NCBI RefSeq assembly: GCF_004803835.1
Contig: NZ_CP012545.1
Coordinates: forward strand, 992,001 to 1,056,000
Source: Campylobacter sp. RM6914
GTDB taxonomy: Bacteria; Campylobacterota; Campylobacteria; Campylobacterales; Campylobacteraceae
Direction: 5' to 3'
Length of the DNA: 64,000 nt
Part shown: positions 1-9,613 of the stretch, one piece after another
Numbering within the stretch: position 1 is the stretch's first letter
Layout of the letters: every line of letters starts with the position of its first letter
Program-made: the position numbers and the translations under genes
The notes under the pieces: generated by a model
The model's input: the letters and a program-made list of their open reading frames with translations, nothing else
Told to the model about the DNA's origin: nothing
Databases searched by the model: none

Positions 1-701
1 GCATGCTCTTACTTTATGCAAAGCGAAGAGTTGCTATAAAAACAGCCCTTAGCTTATGTCAGATAGGCGAATTTGCACTCGCTGTCTTTGGACTTATGAG
101 TTCAAGAGGTTTGATCTCAAACCAAACAGCTCAAATTTTCATAGCCGTTGCCGTGGTTTCGATGTTTGTCACACCTTTTATCCTTAAAAATTTAAATCGC
201 CTAGCAAATTTAGTGCAAAAAGAGGTTGCAGTAGAGCCAAACGAGATGATAAAACCACAAAAGATCAAAAACCATATAGTTATCTTTGGATACGGAAGAC
301 TTGGACAAGAGGTTGTTTTGCGCTTAAAAGAGCAAAAAATTCTCTACCTTGCGCTTGAGAGCGATCTAAGCTTGGTTGAGCTTGGTAGAAGTCGCGGTGA
401 AAATGTATTTTTAGGAAACGTCTTAAAAAAGCAAACTTATGACAACGCTTGTATCAGCAGTGCGGCTGCGGTTATCATAACTGTTAGCAACGAACAACGA
501 CTTGAGCTTATCGCGCAAAATATCAAAAACTATAATCCAACCATACAAACCGTCATAAGATTTAACGGACATGACGAAAAGGATCTATTTTCGGACCTTG
601 GTAACAACTTTCATCTAGTAAGAGAAGAAAGAGCCGTTGCTAGGACTTTAGTGCATGAGGCTCTTTTGTGCAAGATAGATAAAGATGTGGCAAGAATTTA
701 A
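1..701 (+). CDS. Kef-type cation:proton antiporter, C-terminal part (5' truncated by window)
   Basis: The gene enters from upstream; 232 residues are visible. The first ~65 residues are the last hydrophobic helices of a CPA2/Kef-type antiporter membrane domain. They are followed by an RCK_N (TrkA-N) regulatory domain starting near residue 89 with the nucleotide-binding glycine motif GYGRLG. The family exchanges K+ or Na+ for protons across the inner membrane, and the RCK domain gates transport in response to NAD(H) or similar ligands. The visible ATG at position 3 is probably internal, since the transmembrane domain is incomplete. It converges on the LolC/E-like gene, with a shared hairpin terminator overlapping the stop codon. 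Ion specificity cannot be judged. Confidence 0.85.
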   Translation, partial: MLLLYAKRRVAIKTALSLCQIGEFALAVFGLMSSRGLISNQTAQIFIAVAVVSMFVTPFILKNLNRLANLVQKEVAVEPNEMIKPQKIKNHIVIFGYGRLGQEVVLRLKEQKILYLALESDLSLVELGRSRGENVFLGNVLKKQTYDNACISSAAAVIITVSNEQRLELIAQNIKNYNPTIQTVIRFNGHDEKDLFSDLGNNFHLVREERAVARTLVHEALLCKIDKDVARI

Positions 702-727
702 GATAGCACAAGCATGGCTATCTTAAA
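697..727. terminator. bidirectional hairpin terminator
   Basis: A perfect 11-bp inverted repeat (arms 697-707 and 717-727, tttaagatagc / gctatcttaaa) with a 9-nt loop lies between convergent genes and has A/T tracts on both sides, so it can end transcription from both. It overlaps the antiporter stop codon. Confidence 0.75.
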
Positions 728-728
728 T

Positions 729-1928
729 TTACTCGTTTCTAAGAGTTTGTAAAACGTCTATCTGGGTGGCTTTTTTAGCCGGATAATACGATGAGATCGC
801 TACTATAATGATCGCTCCAACGATAATCATACCAAAATCAAAAAGCGAAAGCTCCATAGGAAGTTTTGAGCTACCATAAACATCTGCCGGTAAATTTATA
901 ATGTTGAAATTTCCAAGTAGCCAAATTCCAAAAAGCCCCAAAATAAGACCAAAAACTATCCCACCACCACCGATAACCAAACCTTGGTAAAAAAAGCTCT
1001 TTTTTATCTCATTTTTACTAGCTCCAAGCGCCAACAAAAGCGCTATCTCTTGGCGACGGTTCATAACAGTCATCAAAAGAGAGCTTACGATGTTTAGTGA
1101 TGCAACAAGTATGATAAGCATCAAGACTATAAAAAGAGCACGTTTTTCAAGCGCCAAAGCAGAGAAGAAATTTCCGTTTTGTTGCCACCAGCCTATCGCT
1201 TTTAGCCCAACAGGAAGCGCCTCTTGTATACGCTTTATATCATCAAACGGTTTTAAAGAATACACATGCACCCCATCATAAACGCCGTCAGGATACTCTA
1301 AAATTTTACGCAAAGCCTCGGCTGACGTGTATGCATAAGCTTTATCGTAAGCTACAAGTCCTGACTCAAAACTAGAAGCAACGTCAAACCTTTTCATTTT
1401 TGGAATAAGCGAAAATCCTCCTGGATCCGCCTTTGTAAATATAAGCGTTATCTTGTCGTTTTCATTTAACCTAAACTGGTCTTTTATCCCTTTGCCGATC
1501 AAGATATCATATCCATTAAGCTCTTTTTCTTTCAATCCTTCATTTACAATCAAATTAATTTGCTTTTCATCAGCTGAATTTACCCCAAAAAGTATGCCGC
1601 CTTCTAAAGAATTTGACCCGCGATAGATGACTTGAGAGCTTATAAACGGACTAAATTTTAGCTCCGGAAATTTTTCTTTAAGCTGTAAAGTTAAAGTATC
1701 GTCTATATCAGCTTTAAAAGCGCTCATTATCGTTATGGGATAGTTCATGGTAAAAAGCTTACGCTCAAATTCTTTATCAAAACCGTTCATTATCGCCATG
1801 GCAACTATAAGCACCATAAGTCCGATACTAACTCCCAAAAAGGCAAGAACCGCACTTAGAGTTATAAATGGTTGTGATTTATCAAATCTAAGGTATTTAA
1901 AAAGCAAGTATTTAGGAAGACTTGTCAT
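729..1928 (-). CDS. LolC/LolE-family lipoprotein-releasing ABC transporter permease
   Basis: 399 residues with the classic LolC/E layout: one N-terminal membrane helix (about 20-48) with the family segment VSIGLMVLIVAMAIMNGF, a large periplasmic MacB-like domain, and three C-terminal helices of an FtsX domain with the coupling motif around MNRRQEIALLLALGAS. The family extracts mature lipoproteins from the inner membrane and hands them to LolA. Only one permease is present here and no LolD ATPase is adjacent, so a homodimeric LolF-like arrangement is possible (inference). lolA lies just beyond secA, which supports the role. A good ribosome site (AAAGGAAATCA) precedes ATG. Confidence 0.85.
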   Translation of the reverse strand: MTSLPKYLLFKYLRFDKSQPFITLSAVLAFLGVSIGLMVLIVAMAIMNGFDKEFERKLFTMNYPITIMSAFKADIDDTLTLQLKEKFPELKFSPFISSQVIYRGSNSLEGGILFGVNSADEKQINLIVNEGLKEKELNGYDILIGKGIKDQFRLNENDKITLIFTKADPGGFSLIPKMKRFDVASSFESGLVAYDKAYAYTSAEALRKILEYPDGVYDGVHVYSLKPFDDIKRIQEALPVGLKAIGWWQQNGNFFSALALEKRALFIVLMLIILVASLNIVSSLLMTVMNRRQEIALLLALGASKNEIKKSFFYQGLVIGGGGIVFGLILGLFGIWLLGNFNIINLPADVYGSSKLPMELSLFDFGMIIVGAIIIVAISSYYPAKKATQIDVLQTLRNE

Positions 1929-1949
1929 TGATTTCCTTTTAGTATTAGC

Positions 1950-1977
1950 AAAGCCTTATGGATAAACCACAAGGCTT
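1950..1977 (-). terminator. hairpin after secA
   Basis: Arms aaagcctt (1950-1957) and aaggctt (1971-1977) form a 7-bp stem, extendable by a ggat/accac inner pairing. It lies in the 64-bp gap between secA and the downstream permease. There is no strong U-tract, so it may only attenuate read-through. Confidence 0.45.
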
Positions 1978-1992
1978 ATTTTGAGGATAAAT

Positions 1993-4590
1993 TTAAGCGA
2001 AAATGCCCTTTTTAGGACCGCTTTTGCCGCAACACTCTTTGTATTTTTTACCGCTTCCGCAAGGGCACAGTGAGTTGCGAGGTATTTTTTTAGTAGATGT
2101 TTGAGCTTGATCTTGGTTGAAATTTAAGCTTCTATCTTGCTCTTGCTGCATACGTTCACGCATGGCTGCAGCCTGCTCTTCTTCTTCGTCACGATTTCTT
2201 AGGCGCAAGCTCTGAAGCATTTTTATACTTTCGGTCTTTAAACGAACAACAAGCTCCATGAAAAGATTGTAACTCTCTTTTTTATACTCAGTTAGAGGGT
2301 CTTTTTGGTTATATCCGCGAAGCCCGATACCTGTTTTTAATATATCCATTTGATACAAATGCTCTCTCCACGCGTTATCAAGCACTTGCAAGTAAAGAAC
2401 CTTTTCTATATCATGCTTTTGCTCGCTTTGAAGCACACTCATGCGCTCTTCGTATCTATCGGTTAAAATTTGAGTTGCTTTTTGCAAAATTTCATCATAT
2501 TCAAGTCCAGTAAGGTCGCTTTCATCTATCAGCTCACCACAGTCGTTTGCTATGATCTTGCATAAATTTGCGATATCGTAATCATCTTTAAGACCACCAT
2601 GGAAGATTTCCGCATTTTCAAGCATGCTTGCAACATACTCTTGTCTGTTTTGCAGTATCTTCTCGCTCATGTCAAATTCTTTATCAAGTAGCTCATTACG
2701 GTAGTTATATATCGTCTTTCTTTGCTCATTTGCCACATCGTCATATTCAAGAAGATGCTTTCTAGCTTCAAAGTGTAGACTTTCAACCTTTTTTTGTGCG
2801 TTTTCTACGGCTCTTGTTACCATTCGACTCTCTATGCTTTCGCCCTCTTCTATACCAAGACGATCCATTATCGCCTTTATCCTATCAGAGCCAAAAATTC
2901 TAAGCAAGTTATCTTCAAGGCTTAAGTAAAACCTACTCTGACCAGGGTCACCTTGACGTCCTGCACGCCCACGCAATTGGTTGTCTATCCTGCGGCTTTC
3001 ATGTCTTTCAGTGCCGATTATATAAAGTCCACCAAGACTTCTAACCTCATCATTTATTCTTATATCAACACCACGACCAGCCATATTTGTAGCTATAGTT
3101 ACTGCACCTTTTGCGCCGGCTTCAGCGATTATCTGCGCCTCTTTTTCGTGATTTTTAGCATTTAACACAGAGTGAGGAATTTTAGCCTTTACAAGCATCT
3201 CGTGTAGCTTTTCGCTACGCTCGATACTTGCGGTACCGACAAGCACCGGCTGACCTTTGTCGTGAGCCTTTTTTATCTCTTCAACAACTGCCTTAAATTT
3301 TTCTTCTTGAGTTTTATAGATCAGGTCGTTGCCGTCAATTCTTTTAACCGCAACATTTGTAGGTATACTAATAACATCTAGCTTATAAATTTGAGAAAAC
3401 TCCGTAGCTTCTGTTTGCGCAGTTCCCGTCATGCCTGCTAGTTTGTCATACATCCTAAAGTAGTTTTGATAGGTTGTATCGGCTAGAGTTTGACTCTCTT
3501 CTTGAATTTTTACCTTCTCTTTGGCTTCAAGAGCTTGATGAAGCCCTTCGCTAAAACGCCTACCTTCACTTAGTCTGCCCGTAAATTCATCAACGATAAC
3601 TATCTCGTTATCTCGCACTACATAATGAACATCTTTCTCAAAAAGGTTGTGTGCCTTTAATGCCTGATCCAAATGATGGCTAAGGATAGCGTTTTCTAGG
3701 TTGTATAAATTCTCAACACCAAATAACTTTTCTGCTTTATTTATACCCTCTTCGGTTATCATTATCGTGCGGTTTTTCTCATCTACGACAAAGTCGCCGC
3801 TAGGCTTTGAATTTGGGATATTAGGGTCTGCAGCTTCCCCGCGAGTTAACTTTTGAGCTACTTCATTTGCCTTTATGTAGCCGTCAAGAGTGCGATTAGT
3901 AGGTCCTGAGATGATAAGCGGGGTTCTTGCCTCATCTATCAAGATACTATCCACTTCGTCCACTATAACAAAGTTGTGCTCTCTTTGAACTTTATCTTTT
4001 GCGTCAAATTTCATATTGTCCCTAAGATAGTCAAAGCCAAATTCAGAGTTTGTTCCGTAAGTTATATCGGCATTATATACAGCCTGTCTTACACTATCAT
4101 CATAAACTCCACTTAGTATAACGTCTACGCTAAAGCCTAAAAATTTATAAAGCTCGCCCATCTGAGTTGCGTCACGTTTTGCCAAATAGTCATTGACTGT
4201 AACTACATGCACGCCTTTACCGCTCATCGCGTTTAAAACAACAGGAAGAGTAGCAACCAATGTTTTACCTTCACCTGTTTTCATCTCGGCGATCCTGCCC
4301 TCATGAAGCACCATACCGCCGATAAGCTGAACATCAAAATGACGCATACCAAGCGTTCTCTTGCTAGCCTCTCTAACGATGGCAAAGACATCGTTTAAAA
4401 TATCGTCAAGACTTACTTTTTGCTCCTTGACTTGCACTCTTAAAGCTTCAAAAGCAGCCTTAAGCTCGTCGTCGCTCATTGCCTGATATTTGTCTTCAAG
4501 TGCATTTATAAATTTTACTCTTTTTGCGTATTGTTTTATCTCTCGGTCATTTTTTGTTCCAAAAATTTTTCTAAATACCGCTGAAACCAT
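1993..4590 (-). CDS. secA: preprotein translocase ATPase SecA
   Basis: 865 residues, full length for the family. SecA drives unfolded preproteins through SecYEG by ATP hydrolysis. Visible signatures are Walker A MKTGEGKT at residues 103-110, the DEVD Walker B motif near 210, the helicase-like C-terminal motor with [10 protein letters not shown], and a C-terminal zinc SEC-C motif [13 protein letters not shown] that binds SecB or ribosomes. It is flanked by lolC/E-like and, divergently, lolA, an order I recall from C. jejuni. Nothing unusual was seen. Confidence 0.98.
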   Translation of the reverse strand: MVSAVFRKIFGTKNDREIKQYAKRVKFINALEDKYQAMSDDELKAAFEALRVQVKEQKVSLDDILNDVFAIVREASKRTLGMRHFDVQLIGGMVLHEGRIAEMKTGEGKTLVATLPVVLNAMSGKGVHVVTVNDYLAKRDATQMGELYKFLGFSVDVILSGVYDDSVRQAVYNADITYGTNSEFGFDYLRDNMKFDAKDKVQREHNFVIVDEVDSILIDEARTPLIISGPTNRTLDGYIKANEVAQKLTRGEAADPNIPNSKPSGDFVVDEKNRTIMITEEGINKAEKLFGVENLYNLENAILSHHLDQALKAHNLFEKDVHYVVRDNEIVIVDEFTGRLSEGRRFSEGLHQALEAKEKVKIQEESQTLADTTYQNYFRMYDKLAGMTGTAQTEATEFSQIYKLDVISIPTNVAVKRIDGNDLIYKTQEEKFKAVVEEIKKAHDKGQPVLVGTASIERSEKLHEMLVKAKIPHSVLNAKNHEKEAQIIAEAGAKGAVTIATNMAGRGVDIRINDEVRSLGGLYIIGTERHESRRIDNQLRGRAGRQGDPGQSRFYLSLEDNLLRIFGSDRIKAIMDRLGIEEGESIESRMVTRAVENAQKKVESLHFEARKHLLEYDDVANEQRKTIYNYRNELLDKEFDMSEKILQNRQEYVASMLENAEIFHGGLKDDYDIANLCKIIANDCGELIDESDLTGLEYDEILQKATQILTDRYEERMSVLQSEQKHDIEKVLYLQVLDNAWREHLYQMDILKTGIGLRGYNQKDPLTEYKKESYNLFMELVVRLKTESIKMLQSLRLRNRDEEEEQAAAMRERMQQEQDRSLNFNQDQAQTSTKKIPRNSLCPCGSGKKYKECCGKSGPKKGIFA

Positions 4591-4662
4591 ACTTGTGCCT
4601 TCCTTAAATTTTAAAAGTTCTCATTCTATCATAGTTTTACTATTTATTTATTTAAACTGGGC

Positions 4663-4668
4663 TAGAAT
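4663..4668 (+). promoter_or_regulatory. -10 element of lolA promoter
   Basis: TAGAAT lies 21 bases upstream of the lolA ATG, in an A/T-rich region typical of Campylobacter sigma-70 promoters, where no conserved -35 is expected. Prediction from sequence only. Confidence 0.5.
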
Positions 4669-4689
4669 AGCGTAAAAAAAGGGGAGTAG

Positions 4690-5202
4690 ATGAGAAAAAT
4701 TCTAATTGTTTTTTTGCTAGCATTACCTGGTTTTTGTGCGGGGTTAAATTTCAAAAGTTTACAAAGCGACTTTACGCAAACGGTAAACAGTCAAAACCAA
4801 AGCATATCTTATAGCGGTAAATTTTATGCGAGGAATGATAATGTCGCGCTTTGGATATATGAGTCACCCACACCAAAAAAGATATATTTTGACAAGCAAC
4901 GAGTTGTTATCGTAGAGGACGAGTTAGAACAAGCCATCATTTCAAGACTTGACGAAACTCCGAATTTAACTCAAATTTTAACCCATGCAATGCAAATCCA
5001 ACCAACACTTTATAAGGCCATTTATGACGGTGTGGAGTATTTTATCACCGTTAAAAACGATCTTCCAACGATGATTGACTATAAAGACAGGCTTGATAAT
5101 AAAATAAAAATCACATTAAAAAATCAAGTCGCAAACAAACAAATTTCAGAGGAAATTTTAACACCGGTTATACCGCAAGGATACGATATAATCAACCAAT
5201 AA
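4690..5202 (+). CDS. lolA: outer-membrane lipoprotein carrier protein LolA
   Basis: 170 residues with an N-terminal signal peptide (MRKILIVFLLALPGFCAG). The LolA beta-barrel pattern follows: FKSLQSDFTQTV, then ISYSGKFYARNDNVALWIYESPTPKKIYFD with the conserved SG.F and LW.Y elements. LolA shuttles lipoproteins through the periplasm from the Lol ABC transporter to the outer membrane. It is transcribed divergently from secA and ends 12 bp before a convergent gene. Short for LolA but complete. RBS GGGGAG precedes the ATG. Confidence 0.88.
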   Translation: MRKILIVFLLALPGFCAGLNFKSLQSDFTQTVNSQNQSISYSGKFYARNDNVALWIYESPTPKKIYFDKQRVVIVEDELEQAIISRLDETPNLTQILTHAMQIQPTLYKAIYDGVEYFITVKNDLPTMIDYKDRLDNKIKITLKNQVANKQISEEILTPVIPQGYDIINQ

Positions 5203-5213
5203 ATTTGATAAAA

Positions 5214-5738
5214 TTACTCAAAATCCTTGCCAAAACCTTGAATACTATTTAAGTCGATCGGTCGTTGGTTTATTGTATTTGAGTCAGGCGCTATAACGAT
5301 CTCGTTTGTTTTCTTTCGTCTATTCTCAAGGGCATCTTGAGGCAGTGGACTTTGACATAAATTTTGTGATTTTATAGCGTTTATGATCTCGTTAAGTTCT
5401 AGGTTGTTTATAACTTTGATATTTAAAATAAGCACATCATCAATATCAAGAGTATGTTTTTTAGCGGCGTATTTGATAAAAGTCTCTTTAAATTTTTCTT
5501 TTCCCATTGAAGTTAAGATATCTTCAACATAAAAGCTTCCGATTATGATATTTAAAGCGTCAAGCACATAAGACTCATTGTCATTCATATCGCGCCCAAC
5601 CACTTCTAAATTTAAGTTTATTTTTTTAGTTATATTTGCTCCGGATTTTGAGTAAATGTCAGTTTGAAAGTCGCTTACCCTTAAAACATCACAAAAGGCA
5701 AATGCCGAAAAAATCATAATCAAAAACAGCTTCTTCAT
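5214..5738 (-). CDS. conserved periplasmic protein, FliL-like pattern
   Basis: 174 residues with a signal peptide (MKKLFLIMIFSAFAFC). The mature part has an alternating pattern: LNLEVVG, then an acidic stretch, ALNIIIGSFYVEDILTSMGKEKFKETFIKYAA, then LILNIKVINNL. This loosely resembles the periplasmic domain of FliL, but there is no membrane anchor, so the likeness is only an impression. The last ~35 residues are basic and low in structure. It follows the PIF1-like helicase gene with a 4-bp overlap (5735-5738), so the two are co-transcribed. I recall a periplasmic-protein/helicase pair at the same place beside secA in C. jejuni. Function unknown. Confidence 0.7.
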   Translation of the reverse strand: MKKLFLIMIFSAFAFCDVLRVSDFQTDIYSKSGANITKKINLNLEVVGRDMNDNESYVLDALNIIIGSFYVEDILTSMGKEKFKETFIKYAAKKHTLDIDDVLILNIKVINNLELNEIINAIKSQNLCQSPLPQDALENRRKKTNEIVIAPDSNTINQRPIDLNSIQGFGKDFE

Positions 5739-7057
5739 ATCTCTATCTCCTTAATGTTCTCAAAAATATTTTCACTATAAAATTTTTTAACTTCATTGTC
5801 AATTTTAACGACTTTTCTTAAATACTGCCTAAAATCAACCCCTCTATCATAAAAAAGCTTTAAATTTTTTGGATTTTTAGCACGAGAAAGCGCAACATAA
5901 AGCTGACCGTTAGCAAAAATTTGATTAAGGTTGCACATTAAAAAATTTATGCTCATGCCTTGTGATTTGTGTATCGTTAGCGCATAAGCTAGCTTAAATG
6001 GAAACTGTAAAAAACTAGCCATGCTTTTTTGTGCTATCTCGCCGTCTTCTGAAACAAATTCACTAAGCTCAAAGGAATTTTTGACTACTTCTATTATCTC
6101 GCCGTCGTTTTTTTGGACGATAACACCGGAGTATTCGCCGTTTTCTTTTAAAATCTGAACGATTTTGCCCTGTTCTCCGTTATAATACTCGCCCCATTTA
6201 TTTGCGGTAAATATTATCTTTGCTCCGATTTTCATGTTTAAATTTAATGGAGAATTTAGTGCGTTTATCCAACTTTCAAGAGTTTTTTCATGTAGCTTTT
6301 CATCAAAAATTTTAATATCCGCCGTGCAAACTTCAAGCGGAGTTTGTAGCTCTTTTAAGCATCTTTCATTTAAGACATCAGCTTCGCGGTTAGTGCCGTA
6401 AAGCACACTCATATCGTCATTTATCTCAAATTTATCGCTTCTAAGCAAATTTATATAGTCTATAACTTCATCATTTAGCTCGCCAACTCTAAGATGAGAT
6501 AAAATTTTGTAAAATTGTAAATCCTGTGTACGTTTTGAAATGAGAAGCTCGATGTTTTTTAGTTTAAATTCACTCCATGCATGCGAACTAAAAGCGTATG
6601 TAAAGCTAAAAAGGGCATTTTTGCCTTGCTCTTTTTGCACAGGTGGAAGTTGGTAAAAGTCACCAACAAAAAGCAACCTCCCGTTAAATTTAGAAGCTTG
6701 CAAGCGATACCTTATCATCTCCATAAGATCAGAGCTTATCATTGAAATTTCATCGATCACAAGCAAATCACAACTATCAAGCATGGCTCTTAATGAGTTT
6801 AATTTACTCCTTTGACGCCTATCAAGAAGCCTTAACTCTTCATAGTTTTTACAAATTCCAAATTTAAAAAAACTATGCACACTCACACCACCGATCCCGA
6901 CGGCGCTTATGCCCGTTGAGCCTAGTATGACGACATTTTTAAGGTTGCTTCGGTAGTGCTTGATAACAGCTTGTGTAAGGTAGCTCTTGCCAACCCCTCC
7001 GCCTCCTGTTAAAAAGATATTTGAGTTTTCAAGCAGTTTTAAAATTTGCTCTAACAT
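5735..7057 (-). CDS. PIF1-like superfamily 1 DNA helicase
   Basis: 440 residues. Walker A is GGGGVGKS at residues 18-25, Walker B is LLVIDEIS near 98-105, motif III is FVGDFYQLPPVQ, and the C-terminal UvrD_C-2 motif is ALTIHKSQGMS. This is the PIF1/RecD-like 5'-3' helicase architecture, acting in replication-fork or recombination maintenance. There is no extra nuclease domain. The start is 3 bp after the upstream lipoprotein gene stop, and its stop overlaps the next gene, so it sits in a tight operon. The exact substrate is unknown. Confidence 0.85.
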   Translation of the reverse strand: MLEQILKLLENSNIFLTGGGGVGKSYLTQAVIKHYRSNLKNVVILGSTGISAVGIGGVSVHSFFKFGICKNYEELRLLDRRQRSKLNSLRAMLDSCDLLVIDEISMISSDLMEMIRYRLQASKFNGRLLFVGDFYQLPPVQKEQGKNALFSFTYAFSSHAWSEFKLKNIELLISKRTQDLQFYKILSHLRVGELNDEVIDYINLLRSDKFEINDDMSVLYGTNREADVLNERCLKELQTPLEVCTADIKIFDEKLHEKTLESWINALNSPLNLNMKIGAKIIFTANKWGEYYNGEQGKIVQILKENGEYSGVIVQKNDGEIIEVVKNSFELSEFVSEDGEIAQKSMASFLQFPFKLAYALTIHKSQGMSINFLMCNLNQIFANGQLYVALSRAKNPKNLKLFYDRGVDFRQYLRKVVKIDNEVKKFYSENIFENIKEIEI

Positions 7058-7060
7058 CTA

Positions 7061-9073
7061 TCAAAACATCTCCGGACGATACTCAAAGTGCATAGTATCA
7101 AAATGTTCCCATCTACCGCCCCAGATAAATTTATGCTTCTCAAAGGTATGAACTATAGCTTCTGGAATTTGATTTTTATACACTTTATGCCAGCGCCAGT
7201 AGTGGCTTTGTTTAACATTTACATCTATTGCGATACCGTAACTATGTGCACTCGGTCTATTTGTGCCGGCTATAACACGCCAATTAAAAGTCCCAGCGGG
7301 ATCTTTTAGAAACTCAAGCAAAGACGGGTCTTGTTTAATAAGCTCGTTTAGCTCCTGACTAACAGCATTTAAAGCCTTAGCTGCACCGTTTTTTGAGTTA
7401 AATTTTAGCTTTAAACCTAAAAAATCCTTAAGCCACACAACGTCTGTTAAATTTTCTCTTACAGCCTCTTTGTTATCTCCGTAAATTTTACCCAAAAGCT
7501 CGTAGTTCCTACATCGTCCACTATCGTTTAAGGACGCATTTAAGGGCATAAGAGCGGCATACGGCAAAGCGTTCATATCTTGCACATCAGCGCCAACACT
7601 ACACTCGGAGTCTTTTTTTATAAAATCATTAAACACTATATGACTTTCATCGCTAAAATAAACTAAATTATCCTCGATCCTAACCCCATAAGCATCTTGT
7701 AGTTTTGATATCTTTTCTTTCATATCTATTTTGGAATTTAAAGGCAAAATTTCAGATTTTTTGCCACTTGGGGTTTGCAAGATATTCATAGAAATCACCT
7801 TTGAAAGTAGCAAATTCTTATCATCTATATCACCTCTACCTTTGCCTATCTCAAGCGTTGTTAGCACCACGCCGCCCATAAGAGCACGTCCGTTATCTTT
7901 TGTCCTAACACCCCACGCATCATGCAAAGCAAGCACTCCTTCGTTGCTAGTTCCCACATAAAGCATAATGTGACCTGGAAGATGAAAAAGTGTCATATAA
8001 GGCACGCCCTGCTCTTTTATGAGCTTGATCTTTTCTTTGGCATTTAAATTTTGCAGCTCTATCTTTTTTCCCATTTTAGCCTGCGCGCCAGAATTTCTAG
8101 GAAGCCAAAAGCCAAAGCTACTCATGAGATCTTTTAAAAATAATGAGCAGTCGCGAAGGTTATTTACCCCACCCCAGCCATAAGGCTGATTTAGTAGAGA
8201 CTGGGATAAAATTCTTATATTTTCATCATCAAAAGCAAGGGGAAATTTACCAGAAGCATGCTTTGAAATTTTATATTTTCTAACCCCTGCTCTTGTTATC
8301 ACTTCTCCATAAAAATTCTCTTTATCCTCGGCGTTAAAACCAAGCAGCACCCCTACTCTTGCATAAAATAAAAACCCGCCCTCTAGGTCATAAACAGGCG
8401 TATTATCTATCTTTACAGCTAAGAAATTTTGCTTTTTATACTTACTGCTTTCTTGTTTGGTTAAAATTTTTATATCTTCTGACTTTATCCAGCCCCAAAC
8501 CGTATCATCCTTAACGAATACCCAAGCTTTATCAAGTGAAAAATGCGATACAAAAAGTGGATGAGCTATGCTTAAAGTAGAAGACTGAGCATAGTCAAAA
8601 GGATAACCTTCTCCCGGAAGTTGTGGGTTGTAAAAAAGAGGGTCGCTGCTTGGGAAATTTCTTAGAGCAGTATTTGCGGTAGTTATGGCATGTGCTGATA
8701 ATTTGCCAAATTCATTAAAATTTGCATTTTGTCTTTGCTTGTCAAACCAAGCCTTTTTTACCGGTCTAAAATTTGATCCAAAATAGCTTTTTTTCTCTGA
8801 AAATTTATATGTGTTAAATGCCCAAAACGCCTCATCCTGTTTTACATTTTTAACATTTATATCATAGACACTAAAGCGATTTTTCAAAAGATCGTCACCA
8901 CTAAAACTAGCGCTAAGCATGCTCTGTGGAAGAAAATTTGCATCTTGAGGTAATTCAAAATCCAAAAGCGTGATACGACCTTTAAAAGTTTGGTCTAAAC
9001 TAACTTGAGGCACTTTTTGAGAACAACCAAGTAAAAACAAAAGAAAAAAAACCGATAAAATTTTATTTTTCAA
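7061..9073 (-). CDS. lipoprotein with NlpC/P60-type and M15-type (VanY/D,D-carboxypeptidase-like) peptidase domains
   Basis: 670 residues starting with a lipoprotein signal (LLGC lipobox, Cys16). An SH3b-like region (about 170-290, with VWGWIKSEDIK) is followed by an NlpC/P60 cysteine peptidase core: DCSLF (Cys nucleophile) near 305, PGHIMLYVG (His) and HDAWGV. The last ~60 residues carry an M15_4 zinc peptidase signature, SAHSYGIAID (SxHxxGxAxD), and a second zinc site WEHFDTMHFE. Both domains cleave peptidoglycan stem peptides in their families, so one lipid-anchored protein may trim two bonds. This could relate to helical cell shape (inference). It is first in an operon with the helicase gene. 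Confidence 0.85.
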   Translation of the reverse strand: MKNKILSVFFLLFLLGCSQKVPQVSLDQTFKGRITLLDFELPQDANFLPQSMLSASFSGDDLLKNRFSVYDINVKNVKQDEAFWAFNTYKFSEKKSYFGSNFRPVKKAWFDKQRQNANFNEFGKLSAHAITTANTALRNFPSSDPLFYNPQLPGEGYPFDYAQSSTLSIAHPLFVSHFSLDKAWVFVKDDTVWGWIKSEDIKILTKQESSKYKKQNFLAVKIDNTPVYDLEGGFLFYARVGVLLGFNAEDKENFYGEVITRAGVRKYKISKHASGKFPLAFDDENIRILSQSLLNQPYGWGGVNNLRDCSLFLKDLMSSFGFWLPRNSGAQAKMGKKIELQNLNAKEKIKLIKEQGVPYMTLFHLPGHIMLYVGTSNEGVLALHDAWGVRTKDNGRALMGGVVLTTLEIGKGRGDIDDKNLLLSKVISMNILQTPSGKKSEILPLNSKIDMKEKISKLQDAYGVRIEDNLVYFSDESHIVFNDFIKKDSECSVGADVQDMNALPYAALMPLNASLNDSGRCRNYELLGKIYGDNKEAVRENLTDVVWLKDFLGLKLKFNSKNGAAKALNAVSQELNELIKQDPSLLEFLKDPAGTFNWRVIAGTNRPSAHSYGIAIDVNVKQSHYWRWHKVYKNQIPEAIVHTFEKHKFIWGGRWEHFDTMHFEYRPEMF

Positions 9074-9159
9074 AAATTTTCCTTACATTATAGATTGAGC
9101 CGAGATTTTAACAAAAATTATAAAAATTCAACCTGATTTTATAGCAGATTTTAAACGAT

Positions 9160-9612
9160 CTAATCATCTAAAAGCTGATCAAAATTTTCTTCGCTATATA
9201 TTTTGATACCGCCACTTTTAAGCTCTTTTGCGCATACGCCATCGCCTTTTATCAAGGTTTTTGTAAAATTTCCATCATAAATTTCATCACTCCCACAACT
9301 TGGGCTTCTTGCTTTTAATACGGCGATCTTACATTCGTTTAACCTAGCCAAGTCTAAACAAACTCTAGCACCAAAAATAAACCCATCCGTAACATCTAAG
9401 CCAGAAAATTTAGTCACAACTCTATCGTTTAAAATTTCAGCCGCCTCACGCGGAGTTTTAAGTCCTCCAAGCTCTTCGGGACAAATTTTTATAAGCTCGT
9501 ATTTTTGTGCAAGTTTTGCTAATTTTAAATTTAAAGCATCACTACTATTATTTGTGCCGTCGTATTTGCAATTTTGCCCAAGCAGGCAAGCGCTGATTAG
9601 GATTTTTTCCAC
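9160..9612 (-). CDS. DUF523 family protein
   Basis: 150 residues with the DUF523 (YbbK-like) signature: ISACLLGQNCKYDG at the N terminus, ICPEELGGLKTPREAAEI, and ARSPSCGSDEIYDG, which together present conserved cysteines. Biochemical role not established; some members are fused to DUF1722 or found near tRNA-thiolation genes. It starts one base after the aminotransferase stop codon, so it is translationally linked to it. Confidence 0.85.
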   Translation of the reverse strand: MEKILISACLLGQNCKYDGTNNSSDALNLKLAKLAQKYELIKICPEELGGLKTPREAAEILNDRVVTKFSGLDVTDGFIFGARVCLDLARLNECKIAVLKARSPSCGSDEIYDGNFTKTLIKGDGVCAKELKSGGIKIYSEENFDQLLDD

Positions 9613-9613
9613 T

